A stretch of DNA of 23,473 nucleotides from assembly GCA_900770055.1 (NCBI GenBank), contig CAAGJD010000225.1:1-23473 (forward strand), written 5' to 3'. The position numbers and the translations under genes were made by a program. The DNA comes from Acholeplasmatales bacterium. Its GTDB lineage: Bacteria > Bacillota_I > Bacilli_A > Acholeplasmatales > Anaeroplasmataceae. A model generated the notes under the pieces. That model was not told the DNA's origin. It saw nothing but the letters and a program-made list of their open reading frames with translations, and did not search any database. Numbering within the stretch: the stretch's first letter is position 1; every line of letters begins with the position of its first letter. Of this stretch, positions 13,212 to 21,729 are shown piece by piece.

Positions 13212-13222
13212 GTAGACTTTAC
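13207..13222. promoter_or_regulatory. Palindrome over the fakA -35: possible operator
   Basis: GTAAAGTAGACTTTAC is a perfect 7-bp inverted repeat around AG, flanked on both sides by T-rich/A-rich symmetry (TTT... and ...AAA). It covers most of the -35 element of the fakA promoter. The regulator is unknown; it does not read as the FapR consensus. Confidence 0.5.
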
Positions 13223-13440
13223 TAAAACGTTTAAAATCAAATATTAAAATATTCAATATAACTATAAATTACATAATAAATTATATAAAGATATATAATC
13301 CTTTAAATTGAAATATGAAAATAATTTGCATAATATTTTACTTAAGAGCTTGATATATAAATATAATTTTTAAAAAAAGATTATTTAGTATTTATTTATT
13401 CTTAATTTTGCATTATAATGGATTTATAAATTTCATTTTA
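13223..13440. other. AT-rich divergent intergenic region
   Basis: This is the rest of the 322-base gap between fakA and the purine permease. It is almost entirely A and T. Apart from the permease promoter (13414-13419) I see no gene, no purine-riboswitch core and no strong hairpin. Confidence 0.6.
13414..13419 (+). promoter_or_regulatory. -10 element of the purine permease promoter
   Basis: A consensus TATAAT; the hexamer 17 bases upstream is TTTATT (13391-13396), a weak -35. The predicted leader of about 30 bases ends with AGGAGG (13440-13445). Confidence 0.55.
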
Positions 13441-13456
13441 GGAGGAAAAATTAAAA

Positions 13457-14983
13457 ATGGAAAATCAAACAACAAAAGAAGTTTCTGCCATTGATAAATA
13501 TTTTGGTATAACTTCTAGTGGATCTTCTGTTAAAAAAGAAATTATCGCCGGAATAATTACCTTCCTTGCGATGGCTTATATTTTAACAGTAAATCCAACA
13601 AACATTTTATTTGCATTTGGAGGTAATGTAGCTAGTTCAACTGTATCTTGGGCTTCTGTCTTTATGGCAACAGCATTTGGTGCAGTAATAGGTACATTAT
13701 TAATGGCTCTATTTGCAAAGATGCCACTTGCTCAAGCACCTGGTATGGGACTTAACTTTACAGTTGGTACTATCCTATTAGGAGCTGTAGGTGGTATAAT
13801 GTTCAGTTTTGGACAAGCAATGCTTCTAGTATTAATAAGTGGTCTAATCTTCTTACTACTTTCAGTTGTACCTTGTAAAAAGGATTCAGAAACTGGAAGA
13901 TTAATTGCTTTACGTGAATTAATCTTCGATGGTATGCCTGAAGTAATTAGAAAATCAATCACTGTAGGTATTGGCTTATTCATTGCCTTTATAGGTCTTA
14001 AAAATGCGTCAGTTATCATAGATAATCCTGGTACATTTGTTTCATTAGTATCATTCAATACTCCTAGTGCATGGGCAAATGGAGGACCTGCTTGTCAAGC
14101 TTGTGTCTGCTTATTTGGTTTATTAGTGATTGCCATTTTATCTCATTTTAACGTAAAAGGCTCTATCATAATTGGTATTATTGCATCAACAATTTTAGCA
14201 ATACCTCTAGGAGTAGCTGATATAAATATTATTGCTGGAAAGGGAACTACTGAATGGGCTTTCTGGAATAATTTTGCTAACTTCTTTAAACTTGGTGATG
14301 AATCAGCATTCTTAAGTGTTTTCAATTCTGGTTTTAGTGGCTGGAATGGAAACATGATTGCAACATCAATTGTACTTGTTATAACATTCTGTATGATTGA
14401 TATGTTTGATACAATGGGTACTGTTGTTGGTTGTACTACTGCTGCTGGTTTAGTTGATGAAAATGGAAAACCATTAAATTATAATAAAATAATGATTTCT
14501 GATTCAGTAGCTACTGCTGCTGGTGCATTATTAGGTACATCAACAGTAACTACTTTCGTTGAATCTGCATCAGGTATTGCTTCAGGTGGTAAAACTGGTT
14601 TAACTGCCTTAGTTACTGCAGTTTTATTCTTCCTAGCAATGTTTATTGCTCCAGTATTTGAATTTATACCTTCTGCTGCTTGTGCACCTGCTTTAATTTA
14701 TGTTGGTGTATTAATGATGCAAAATGTCGTTGGAATTGATTTCAAAAATGTTAAGAATGCACTTCCAGCATTTGTCACTATCATAATGATGCCATTAACA
14801 TATTCAATAACTAATGGTATTGGTTTAGGTGTAATCACATACGTTGTTGTTTATGGTATTACTTGGATAATTGATTTAATTAGAAATAAAAATGAGGAAA
14901 AGCCAAAGGCTAATATCTCTATTGTATTATTAGTAGTATTCGCATTATTCTTGTTATATTTCTTAATTCCAACATCATTTTAA
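13457..14983 (+). CDS. pbuG: Guanine/hypoxanthine permease, AzgA/PbuG family (NCS2)
   Basis: A 508-residue proton-coupled purine base importer in the cytoplasmic membrane, with about a dozen or more hydrophobic segments. Family motifs are clear: the N-terminal EIIAGIITFLAMAYILTVNP (28-47), MPLAQAPGMGLNF (89-101), the DMFDTMGTVVG segment and GTSTVTTFVESASGIASGG with KTGLT. Length is slightly above the Bacillus PbuG norm (about 440) because of longer loops and C-terminus. AGGAGG lies eleven bases before the ATG. It is a single gene, closed by a terminator at 14989-15014. Substrate choice among guanine, hypoxanthine and adenine cannot be settled from the sequence. Confidence 0.9.
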   Translation: MENQTTKEVSAIDKYFGITSSGSSVKKEIIAGIITFLAMAYILTVNPTNILFAFGGNVASSTVSWASVFMATAFGAVIGTLLMALFAKMPLAQAPGMGLNFTVGTILLGAVGGIMFSFGQAMLLVLISGLIFLLLSVVPCKKDSETGRLIALRELIFDGMPEVIRKSITVGIGLFIAFIGLKNASVIIDNPGTFVSLVSFNTPSAWANGGPACQACVCLFGLLVIAILSHFNVKGSIIIGIIASTILAIPLGVADINIIAGKGTTEWAFWNNFANFFKLGDESAFLSVFNSGFSGWNGNMIATSIVLVITFCMIDMFDTMGTVVGCTTAAGLVDENGKPLNYNKIMISDSVATAAGALLGTSTVTTFVESASGIASGGKTGLTALVTAVLFFLAMFIAPVFEFIPSAACAPALIYVGVLMMQNVVGIDFKNVKNALPAFVTIIMMPLTYSITNGIGLGVITYVVVYGITWIIDLIRNKNEEKPKANISIVLLVVFALFLLYFLIPTSF

Positions 14984-14988
14984 TTATT

Positions 14989-15014
14989 AAGGTGCCATTC
15001 AATGGCACCTTTTT
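14989..15014 (+). terminator. Intrinsic terminator after the purine permease
   Basis: A 9-bp stem, AAGGTGCCA (14989-14997) with TGGCACCTT (15003-15011), loop TTCAA, ending in five T. The next gene starts only 16 bases later, so read-through may feed it. Confidence 0.88.
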
Positions 15015-15029
15015 AAAAAGGAGTTAAAT

Positions 15030-15716
15030 ATGAGTATCGTAAAATCTATTGAAATTACTAATAAGAAATTAAATGATGGGTTAATTCAATATGGAAAAAC
15101 TAAAGGTAAACCATATATTTTCACATTAATCTTTTCTTTATTATTAGTCATATCTATTATTTTAGTAATAATATTTTTAATTAATAAACTATATGGTTTT
15201 GCTACAGCTTTCATTTTATTTGCTGCATTTATGCTAGTGATCATTCTTTCTGCCTACACTAAGGAGGCAGATAAAAATAAAAGAATCTATGCTAGATACA
15301 TAGAAAGCAAATTAATTAGTACTGCTAAAGAAAATAATAGGTTACCTATAAGTCCAATTATTCCTTTATTTTTATCAGTAAATGATGATAATAAAGAATT
15401 AATCATCCATTATAATGATGAAGTAATCATTCAGGCAAATTATAATGAAATAAAGAAATATAATATTTATTATAATAAAGAGAATAAATTACAAGGCAAA
15501 TTACCTTCAAAACCTCTTAAATTAATTAAATCTTATCGATTAGAAATAGACATCGATAACAATTTGGCAACCATTGATTTTTATAATATTTATTCAAAAT
15601 ATAGATTTAATAATAAGATAGATTTTATGCAATTAGTAAATACTAAATCAATTAATGATATAAGTGCTATTTTAGATAAAATCATCTGGCAAAACAAAAA
15701 AAATAAAAAAAATTAA
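15030..15716 (+). CDS. Hypothetical two-helix membrane protein
   Basis: A 228-residue protein I cannot assign to a family. Two membrane helices form a hairpin at about 29-51 and 56-75, followed by a charged cytoplasmic region of about 150 residues rich in Lys, Asn, Ile and Tyr. It contains several beta-like stretches (KELIIHYNDEVIIQANYNEI, 121-140, and YRLEIDIDNNLATIDFYN, 169-186) that recall PH-like or YcxB-type membrane-associated domains. That comparison is only a resemblance. GGAG at about 15020-15023 supports the ATG. It follows the permease terminator closely and is closed by two hairpins. No promoter of its own is visible. Confidence 0.7.
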   Translation: MSIVKSIEITNKKLNDGLIQYGKTKGKPYIFTLIFSLLLVISIILVIIFLINKLYGFATAFILFAAFMLVIILSAYTKEADKNKRIYARYIESKLISTAKENNRLPISPIIPLFLSVNDDNKELIIHYNDEVIIQANYNEIKKYNIYYNKENKLQGKLPSKPLKLIKSYRLEIDIDNNLATIDFYNIYSKYRFNNKIDFMQLVNTKSINDISAILDKIIWQNKKNKKN

Positions 15717-15726
15717 TCAAATTAAA

Positions 15727-15777
15727 AAAACCTCCTATACAAATTATAAATTTTTTATAAATAAATTAGGGGGTTTT
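15727..15777 (+). terminator. Terminator hairpin, inner copy
   Basis: AAAACCTCCTA (15727-15737) pairs with TAGGGGGTTTT (15767-15777), one T-G wobble, with a long AT-rich loop. The T-run is short (four T within the stem end). It is the first of two hairpins between converging genes. Confidence 0.55.
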
Positions 15778-15805
15778 AATAATTATAAATAGATAATTTA
15801 AAATC

Positions 15806-15834
15806 AAAATTGAGGAGCTTTCTCCTCAATTTTT
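15806..15834. terminator. Bidirectional terminator between the 228-residue gene and phoR
   Basis: A perfect 12-bp stem, AAAATTGAGGAG (15806-15817) with CTCCTCAATTTT (15822-15833), loop CTTT. T-rich ends in both directions suit the convergent arrangement; the phoR stop is at 15837. Confidence 0.88.
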
Positions 15835-15836
15835 CA

Positions 15837-17486
15837 TTATTTTAATTTAATTTCAATTTTAGTTCCAACATCAATACTTGATTTCAGATTTATTCTAAAG
15901 CCATATTCCTCACAAATATGCTTAACTATCGCAAGTCCAAGTCCTGTCCCACCTAAAGCCTTAGATTTTGCTTTATCGACACGATAAAATCTTTCAAAAA
16001 TGCGAGACTGTTCAGAAAGCTCAATACCAATTCCACTATCCTCAATACTGAATAATTCAGAATTTAATTTAATATTAATATATCCATTCTCATTATTATA
16101 TTTAATAGCATTATCTATTAAATTTTTAAATAATTGATGTGCTAAATTCTTATCAATATTAATAATTGTATCTTCAATTTCTAAATTGATATTAAGCTTT
16201 AATTCCTTTATTCTATTATTAAAAGATTCTAAAATATCTAAAATTATTTCCTTCAAATTAATATTTTCGTTATGAATTGCTTCTTTTCTTTCAAGTCTTG
16301 AAAGATTAAGCATATCTATAACAATATCATTCATTCTTCTAGCTTCCTTTAAGGTTAACCTTGAATATTCAATAATATTATTATGATCTGTCTCAATTCC
16401 TTCAGTTATTAGCTGTTGATATCCCATTATTGTAGTAAGTGGTGATTTAAGCTCATGAGAAGCATTTTGAAAGAATTCTCTTTTTGTTTTATCTAATAAT
16501 ACAGCCTGTGTAATATCTCTTACAATTATAATAAGACCTTCTTCAATCCATAAGGAATTAATATAAGAAATAATAACTTTATAATTTCTATCATTAAGTT
16601 CTAATAAACCTTCGTTATTCTCTTTATTAAATAAGGATTTATCTATTAATTTTTGAAGCTTTGTATCTCTAATTAAATAGATATATTCCTTATTAATTAC
16701 AGCATTAGAATCAGTTTGAAATATATTTAATGCAGTATCGTTAATTATTGATAGGTTAAGATTTCTATCTAATACTATTACACCACTAGGTATTTTATTT
16801 ATAACATCACTAAGCTCTGATTTTTGAAGAGAAATAAGATTCATTTTATCATTTAAAGAATTCTTAATGACTTCAATAATTCTTGGTAAATCATCAATTG
16901 AAGCATTGATAAATTTTGATTCGCAAGCTAAAGAAGCTAAAGAATTCATTTCTTTATTGATAGATTTTGTCGTTTTATTAGAAAAATAATTAATTAATGT
17001 AGTAGATAACAATAACATAATTATAAGAGTAATAACACTAATAGTTATAAAGGTTGTAGCTGCAGAATTTATTGTTTTAATAGGAATAGATACTCTTAAA
17101 TAATAACCATCATCTATGCAAGCAATATAAGCCATATCGCATCTCATGCTTTCAGAATATCTAACATATATTTTATTTAGGTTTTGAATTTCTTGTCTAT
17201 CAAGATGAGATTCTAAAATTGAATCTTTATGAGAATCATTTAAAACATTACCTTCAAAATCAATAATAGTTATTCTGATATTTGGATCAGCCTTTTGAAA
17301 ATAATCAATCAGTTCTTCTTCATTATTACCTTCAAATATACTAGAGGCTAAAGATAAATATTTTTTTGATTCAGCATATTTATTATTATAATTTTCATTA
17401 CTAAAGATAAAAATTGAAATTAAGACAGTAGCTATAAGTGAAAATGAAACAATTATTATGTTAATTATAATTGATTTTTTAATCAT
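15837..17486 (-). CDS. phoR: Phosphate sensor histidine kinase PhoR
   Basis: A 549-residue membrane histidine kinase. Helices at about 5-29 and 142-166 bracket an extracytoplasmic sensor of about 110 residues. A HAMP-like stretch and a PAS domain (about 225-330, PSGVIVLDRNLNLSIIN) follow. The catalytic core has the H-box FFQNASHELKSPLTTI (338-353, phospho-acceptor H344), N-box LFKNLIDNAIKYN, G1 EDSGIGI, F-box FERFYRVDKAKS and G2 GGTGLGLAIVKHI. Its ATG overlaps the phoP stop (ATGA). Position at the end of pst-phoU-phoP, together with PAS-containing architecture, assigns it to PhoR rather than a generic kinase; it should phosphorylate PhoP when phosphate is limiting. Confidence 0.92.
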   Translation of the reverse strand: MIKKSIIINIIIVSFSLIATVLISIFIFSNENYNNKYAESKKYLSLASSIFEGNNEEELIDYFQKADPNIRITIIDFEGNVLNDSHKDSILESHLDRQEIQNLNKIYVRYSESMRCDMAYIACIDDGYYLRVSIPIKTINSAATTFITISVITLIIMLLLSTTLINYFSNKTTKSINKEMNSLASLACESKFINASIDDLPRIIEVIKNSLNDKMNLISLQKSELSDVINKIPSGVIVLDRNLNLSIINDTALNIFQTDSNAVINKEYIYLIRDTKLQKLIDKSLFNKENNEGLLELNDRNYKVIISYINSLWIEEGLIIIVRDITQAVLLDKTKREFFQNASHELKSPLTTIMGYQQLITEGIETDHNNIIEYSRLTLKEARRMNDIVIDMLNLSRLERKEAIHNENINLKEIILDILESFNNRIKELKLNINLEIEDTIINIDKNLAHQLFKNLIDNAIKYNNENGYINIKLNSELFSIEDSGIGIELSEQSRIFERFYRVDKAKSKALGGTGLGLAIVKHICEEYGFRINLKSSIDVGTKIEIKLK

Positions 17487-18148
17487 ATATTTAATTTATA
17501 ACCTATTCCATATACTGTTTTTATTATTTCATCCTCACAATTAAGCTTGGCTCTAATAGCTTTTATATGCATATCTAAAGTTCTACTTTCGATTGCGCTA
17601 GAATTCCAAATAGCCTCAAATAATTCATCTCTTGATACAACATTACCTTTTTTACTAAATAAATATGCTAAAATATCAAATTCCTTAACAGTTAAATCAA
17701 TTTGCTTATCATTATTTAGACAAATCCTTTTATCTAAATCAAGAGTAATACCCTTTAAACTATATATTCTATTTTTCTTATGTCTACGAGCTCTTGCGGC
17801 AACACGAGACATAAGTTCTAATAAATCAAATGGCTTTTCTATATAATCATCAGCACCTAAATCTAAGCCATCTACCTTATCCATTAGCATATGATTAGCA
17901 GATATAATAATTATTTCTATATCATCATTTAAAGGATTTGATCTAATGTTTCTTAATATATCACTTCCATGAATATCAGGAAGCATCATATCAAGTAAAA
18001 TCATATTTGGCTTTTGAGCACTAAATGCTTTATAAAAATCATTTGCATTATAAAATGATTTAATTTCATATCCTTGTTTAGATAAGGTTTTATTAATTAT
18101 TAATGAAATGTCCTTATCATCTTCAATAGAATATATTAAATAGTTCAT
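17483..18148 (-). CDS. phoP: Phosphate response regulator PhoP (PhoB-type)
   Basis: A 221-residue OmpR-family regulator. The receiver domain has acidic residues D10 and D11, phospho-acceptor D53 in LLDMMLPDIHG, S83 and K105 (EKPFD). The winged-helix DNA-binding domain follows (about 127-221), with VSRDELFEAIW and the terminal KTVYGIGYKL. An upstream in-frame ATG at 18157 lies only one base after AGGAG, too close to be used. The ATG at 18148 is nine bases from that site and starts the usual short N-terminus (MNYLIYSIEDD). It is followed by phoR with a four-base overlap. Its likely target is the TTTACA repeats upstream of pstS. Confidence 0.93.
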   Translation of the reverse strand: MNYLIYSIEDDKDISLIINKTLSKQGYEIKSFYNANDFYKAFSAQKPNMILLDMMLPDIHGSDILRNIRSNPLNDDIEIIIISANHMLMDKVDGLDLGADDYIEKPFDLLELMSRVAARARRHKKNRIYSLKGITLDLDKRICLNNDKQIDLTVKEFDILAYLFSKKGNVVSRDELFEAIWNSSAIESRTLDMHIKAIRAKLNCEDEIIKTVYGIGYKLNI

Positions 18149-18160
18149 AAAAATCATCTC

Positions 18161-18799
18161 CTAGCAGATTTTTTTATCCTTATGAAAGCCATTCGCAATA
18201 TATATTACCCATTCTGCAATATTAACACAATGGTCAGCTATTCTCTCTAAATATTTTACCACTAAGGTTGTATATATTGCAAATGGTATATAATTAGTAT
18301 CTATTTGTTTTTCATTATTTGACAATATTTCTATTGATTTTTCATATTCTTTATCAACATAATCATCTGATTCTATTATTTTTTGAGCAAGATTAATATC
18401 CTTATTTACATAAGCTAGGATCGAATCGTTAAGCATTTTTTGAACAAAAGTAGATAAATTATCAACTATTGCAAGTCTTGGTTCTTTAACATCCTTAAGC
18501 TTATAAGCAAAATTATAAATATCCTCAGCATGATCACCAATTCTTTCAACATCAGCAACTAGCTTTAAAATTCCTGTAACTGCCTTTAAATCCTTAGCAT
18601 ATGGTCTTTCCTTAAGTAAAATATTAATGCATAATTCTTCAATTAATCTTTCATATTTATCAATTAAGTCATCATTGATACCTTCTATTTCTTTTTTTCC
18701 TAAGAAATAATCAATAGAATCCTTGATATTTTCTGTGACTGCATCACTCATTTTAAATAGCATTTTATTTAAATAATCTAATTCTTCCTCAAGTCTCAT
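18161..18799 (-). CDS. phoU: Phosphate signalling protein PhoU
   Basis: PhoU links the Pst transporter to PhoR, silencing the kinase when phosphate is plentiful. The 212-residue protein is two tandem three-helix bundles. The paired metal-binding motifs are clear: DVERIGDHAEDI (83-94) and YLERIADHCVNIAEW (183-197). The frame is open for 29 codons further upstream, but that would run deep into pstB. ATG 18799 lies four bases past the pstB stop, gives the family length and the typical start MRLEEELDYL. Its ribosome site (AGGAAGG) is about 13 bases away, a long spacing. Confidence 0.92.
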   Translation of the reverse strand: MRLEEELDYLNKMLFKMSDAVTENIKDSIDYFLGKKEIEGINDDLIDKYERLIEELCINILLKERPYAKDLKAVTGILKLVADVERIGDHAEDIYNFAYKLKDVKEPRLAIVDNLSTFVQKMLNDSILAYVNKDINLAQKIIESDDYVDKEYEKSIEILSNNEKQIDTNYIPFAIYTTLVVKYLERIADHCVNIAEWVIYIANGFHKDKKIC

Positions 18800-18803
18800 A
18801 ATT

Positions 18804-19565
18804 CTAACCAAACCTTCCTGTAATATAATCCTCTGTTTGTTTTTGTTTTGGATTTGAAAACAATTCCTTAGTTTCATCATACTCAATTATTTCTCCAAGA
18901 AGGAAAAAGGCTGTGTAATCAGAAATTCTTGTTGCCTGCTGCATATTATGGGTAACTATTACGATAGTATAATCTTTTTTAAGTTCATCAATAAGCTCTT
19001 CAATTTTTAATGTCGCAATAGGATCTAGTGCACTTGTCGGTTCATCCATCAAAATCACCTCAGGTGCCATCGCAATAGCTCTTGCAATACATAATCTTTG
19101 TTGTTGACCACCTGAAAGACCTAAAGCATTATCCTTTAGTCTATCCTTAACCTCATCATATAAAGAAGCCTTTTTTAAAGAAGCAATTACTATTTCATTA
19201 AGTTTTTCTTTATTTTTAATTCCACTACATCTTGGACCATAGGCAACATTATCAAATATTGACATAGGAAAGGGATTAGGATTTTGAAATACCATACCAA
19301 CACTTGTTCTTAAATCTACAGGATTAACACTATGTATATCATCACCATTATATAAAATATTTCCTTCTACCCTACAGTTTGGTATTAAATCATTCATCCT
19401 ATTTAAACACCTTAATAAAGTAGATTTACCACAGCCAGATGGTCCAATAAAGGCTGTTACCTTATTGTGATAAATTTCAAGATTAATATTTTTAAGTGTA
19501 TGTTTTTCACCATAATAAAGGTTAACATTTTCTATTTTAAAATCTATTTTTAAATTCTCTTCCAC
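18804..19565 (-). CDS. pstB: Phosphate ABC transporter ATPase PstB
   Basis: PstB hydrolyses ATP to drive phosphate import through PstCA. The 253-residue length is normal. Walker A GPSGCGKS (41-48) with the PstB-specific TLLRCLNRMNDLIP, Q-loop FQNPNPFPMS (93-102), signature LSGGQQQR (150-157), Walker B ILMDEP (171-176), D-loop SALD and H206 are present. The start is a GTG at 19565, four bases after the pstA stop, with only a weak GGTG ribosome site; no other suitable start exists for the first 55 residues. Weak initiation suggests translational coupling to pstA. Confidence 0.95.
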   Translation of the reverse strand: MEENLKIDFKIENVNLYYGEKHTLKNINLEIYHNKVTAFIGPSGCGKSTLLRCLNRMNDLIPNCRVEGNILYNGDDIHSVNPVDLRTSVGMVFQNPNPFPMSIFDNVAYGPRCSGIKNKEKLNEIVIASLKKASLYDEVKDRLKDNALGLSGGQQQRLCIARAIAMAPEVILMDEPTSALDPIATLKIEELIDELKKDYTIVIVTHNMQQATRISDYTAFFLLGEIIEYDETKELFSNPKQKQTEDYITGRFG

Positions 19566-19568
19566 GCT

Positions 19569-20780
19569 TTACACCGCCATTTTATTAATTTTTTTCGATA
19601 TTAGTTTAACTGATATCGATAATACAAAAACTACAAGTAAAATAATAATTGATATTGCACATGCAGCCTCATAATTTGGATTTTCTCCTGCCGTAACACT
19701 CCAAATATGTAATGATAATGATGTAGACTGACCAAATAGGCTTACCGAATCAGAAATATTTGTACCCATTACAAACATTAATGCTGCAGACTCACCAATT
19801 ATTCTACCAATCGATAACAATACTGAGGTTAAAATACCTGGTATTGAATTTGGTAAAATAACCTTAAACACTGTTTGAGTTTTTGAAGCACCTAGTGCTA
19901 ATGAACCCATTGTATAATGCTTAGGAATAACTAATAATGCCTCAGAAGTTGTTTTAATTATTGTTGGAAGAAGTACAATTGTCATTGTAAAAGCTCCTGC
20001 TAAGACAGAGTAGCCACCACTTCCACCTAAAACTGATACAAATGGTATAAAAATTAAAGCTCCACAAAAACCAAATATTATTGATGGAATTCCACTTGTC
20101 ATATCTATCATTGTCATCATTATTCTTTTTAGCTTACCCTCTTTAGCATATTCAACTAAGTATATTGCCGCTCCAACACCAAGCGGGATAGCTATTAATA
20201 GTGTTACAACAATTAATAATAATGTTGATAATAAAGAGCCTCTAATTCCTCCACCTAAGGTAGTGCATTGAATCGAAGTTATTTTCGTAGTATTATCAAG
20301 TGCCTTTGCATATTCATAAGCTCCTAAATCTGAAAATGCTATGACAAATAATCCATTCTCATCCTCACCCATTAATAGCTCTAGATTAGAGCCCTTTCCT
20401 AAAGGTATAACCTCATCTTTATTATTAGTATTATCAATACATATACCATGTAAAAATGGTGAATTATTCGCTATATATGTAATAGTAATAACATCGTTAC
20501 CACCATTATCCTTACTATCAGCTAAAGCAATACCATAATTAGATGAAAAATATGATCCTGTGATATTTGGATTTTCAAATTCATCATTTGAAGCATCTAA
20601 ACTTAATGTAACTAATTCTGATTTATAATCTGAAACTAGCATATCAAATGATAAAGTTTTAAAACCATTTACAAAAATATAAATAATTATTGAAAATAAG
20701 ACAATAACAGCAATCATTGAAGATAGTATTGTCAAAGAATTTCTTATTATATCTTGTATTTTTCTTTTTCTTGTCAACAT
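19569..20780 (-). CDS. pstA: Phosphate ABC transporter permease PstA with extracytoplasmic insert
   Basis: One of the two membrane subunits. At 403 residues it is about 110 longer than usual PstA (about 280-300). The extra part, about residues 50-172, lies between the first helix (20-38) and GGGIRGSLLSTLLLI (176-190), where canonical PstA has only a short loop. It should lie outside the membrane. It is hydrophilic with beta-like stretches (NDVITITYIANNSP, 95-108) and is not recognised. The transport core is otherwise standard, with the EAA loop EALLVIPKHYTMGSLALGAS (280-299) and GRIIGESAAL (325-334). Its ATG overlaps the pstC stop by one base. Confidence 0.93.
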   Translation of the reverse strand: MLTRKRKIQDIIRNSLTILSSMIAVIVLFSIIIYIFVNGFKTLSFDMLVSDYKSELVTLSLDASNDEFENPNITGSYFSSNYGIALADSKDNGGNDVITITYIANNSPFLHGICIDNTNNKDEVIPLGKGSNLELLMGEDENGLFVIAFSDLGAYEYAKALDNTTKITSIQCTTLGGGIRGSLLSTLLLIVVTLLIAIPLGVGAAIYLVEYAKEGKLKRIMMTMIDMTSGIPSIIFGFCGALIFIPFVSVLGGSGGYSVLAGAFTMTIVLLPTIIKTTSEALLVIPKHYTMGSLALGASKTQTVFKVILPNSIPGILTSVLLSIGRIIGESAALMFVMGTNISDSVSLFGQSTSLSLHIWSVTAGENPNYEAACAISIIILLVVFVLSISVKLISKKINKMAV

Positions 20781-21682
20781 TAGATTTTCTCCAATCTATG
20801 CTTAATTTTATTTAAGATAATATTAGTTGCTAAAATAATTACAATTAATACTATACCAACACTAAATCTTATATCTAATGACTGTCCTGAGGATTCATGA
20901 AGACCTGACATCATTGTTGATGTTAAAGTCCTTGTTCTATCAAATAAGTTAAAATTAGGACCAGATAACGCATTTCCACAAACCATTGATACAGCTGTTG
21001 CCTCACCTAAGGCTCTACCTACACCTAATATAAGAGCAGCTAATATTCCAGATTTAGCTCCTCCAATAACTATTTTGAAATCTGTTTGAGCTTTAGTTGC
21101 TCCTAAAGCTAAGGAAGCATTTATTTGTGAATCCTTAACAGCCTTCATCGAAGTCACAGAAAGCATTGTTATAGTCGGAAGCATCATTATAATTAATACT
21201 ATTACTGTCGATAAAACTGAAATACCTCCTGCAGTTTGAACTCCAAAGGCATTAGCTAGATTCTTAATCATGGGATTTATAGCACCCATACCAAATAAAC
21301 CAAATACAATTGATGGGATAGAGGCTAAAAGCTCAACAATCATTTGTAGAGCACTAGCTACTTTTTTAGGTGCAATTCTTACAATAAATAAAGCTGTAAA
21401 AACAGATATAGGTAATGCAATTAGGGTTGCTAAAAAGGTAACATAAAGGGTATTAATAGTCATTCCTAAAACACCATATATAGAATTTGTCCAGGAAAGA
21501 CCGAAAATAAAGCTTGTAAATAATACTCTACCATTACCATAATCATAAACAAATGGTTTAATACCATTAATAGATATAAAGGATACAATTACTACTATAG
21601 ATGAGGCACAAACCATACCAATTATCAAAAATATAACCTTTACTATATTATCTATTTTTAGTTTTATTGATGAGTTTTTCAT
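20780..21682 (-). CDS. pstC: Phosphate ABC transporter permease PstC
   Basis: The partner permease of PstA, 300 residues, normal for the family. It has about six membrane helices, starting at about 14-36. The EAA loop is SMKAVKDSQINASLALGATK (178-197), and the conserved GVGRALGEATAV (220-231) follows. The frame is open 15 codons further upstream, but ATG 21682 sits five bases after a perfect AGGAGGT and is clearly the start. It lies downstream of pstS across a hairpin that may act as a partial terminator. Confidence 0.95.
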   Translation of the reverse strand: MKNSSIKLKIDNIVKVIFLIIGMVCASSIVVIVSFISINGIKPFVYDYGNGRVLFTSFIFGLSWTNSIYGVLGMTINTLYVTFLATLIALPISVFTALFIVRIAPKKVASALQMIVELLASIPSIVFGLFGMGAINPMIKNLANAFGVQTAGGISVLSTVIVLIIMMLPTITMLSVTSMKAVKDSQINASLALGATKAQTDFKIVIGGAKSGILAALILGVGRALGEATAVSMVCGNALSGPNFNLFDRTRTLTSTMMSGLHESSGQSLDIRFSVGIVLIVIILATNIILNKIKHRLEKI

Positions 21683-21700
21683 AATACCTCCTATGACACT

Positions 21701-21720
21701 AAAAAGGCCATATGGCCTAA
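21701..21720 (-). terminator. Hairpin between pstS and pstC (possible attenuator)
   Basis: AGGCCATATGGCCT (21705-21718) is a perfect palindrome; on the minus strand it is followed by about five T. A weak terminator or RNA-stabilising hairpin here would let pstS be made in excess over the membrane components. Confidence 0.6.
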
Positions 21721-21729
21721 TTAGCAATA

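Noticed and set aside
13223..13456. Purine riboswitch upstream of the purine permease
   Set aside because: The leader lacks the conserved GC-containing aptamer core and is nearly pure A/T.
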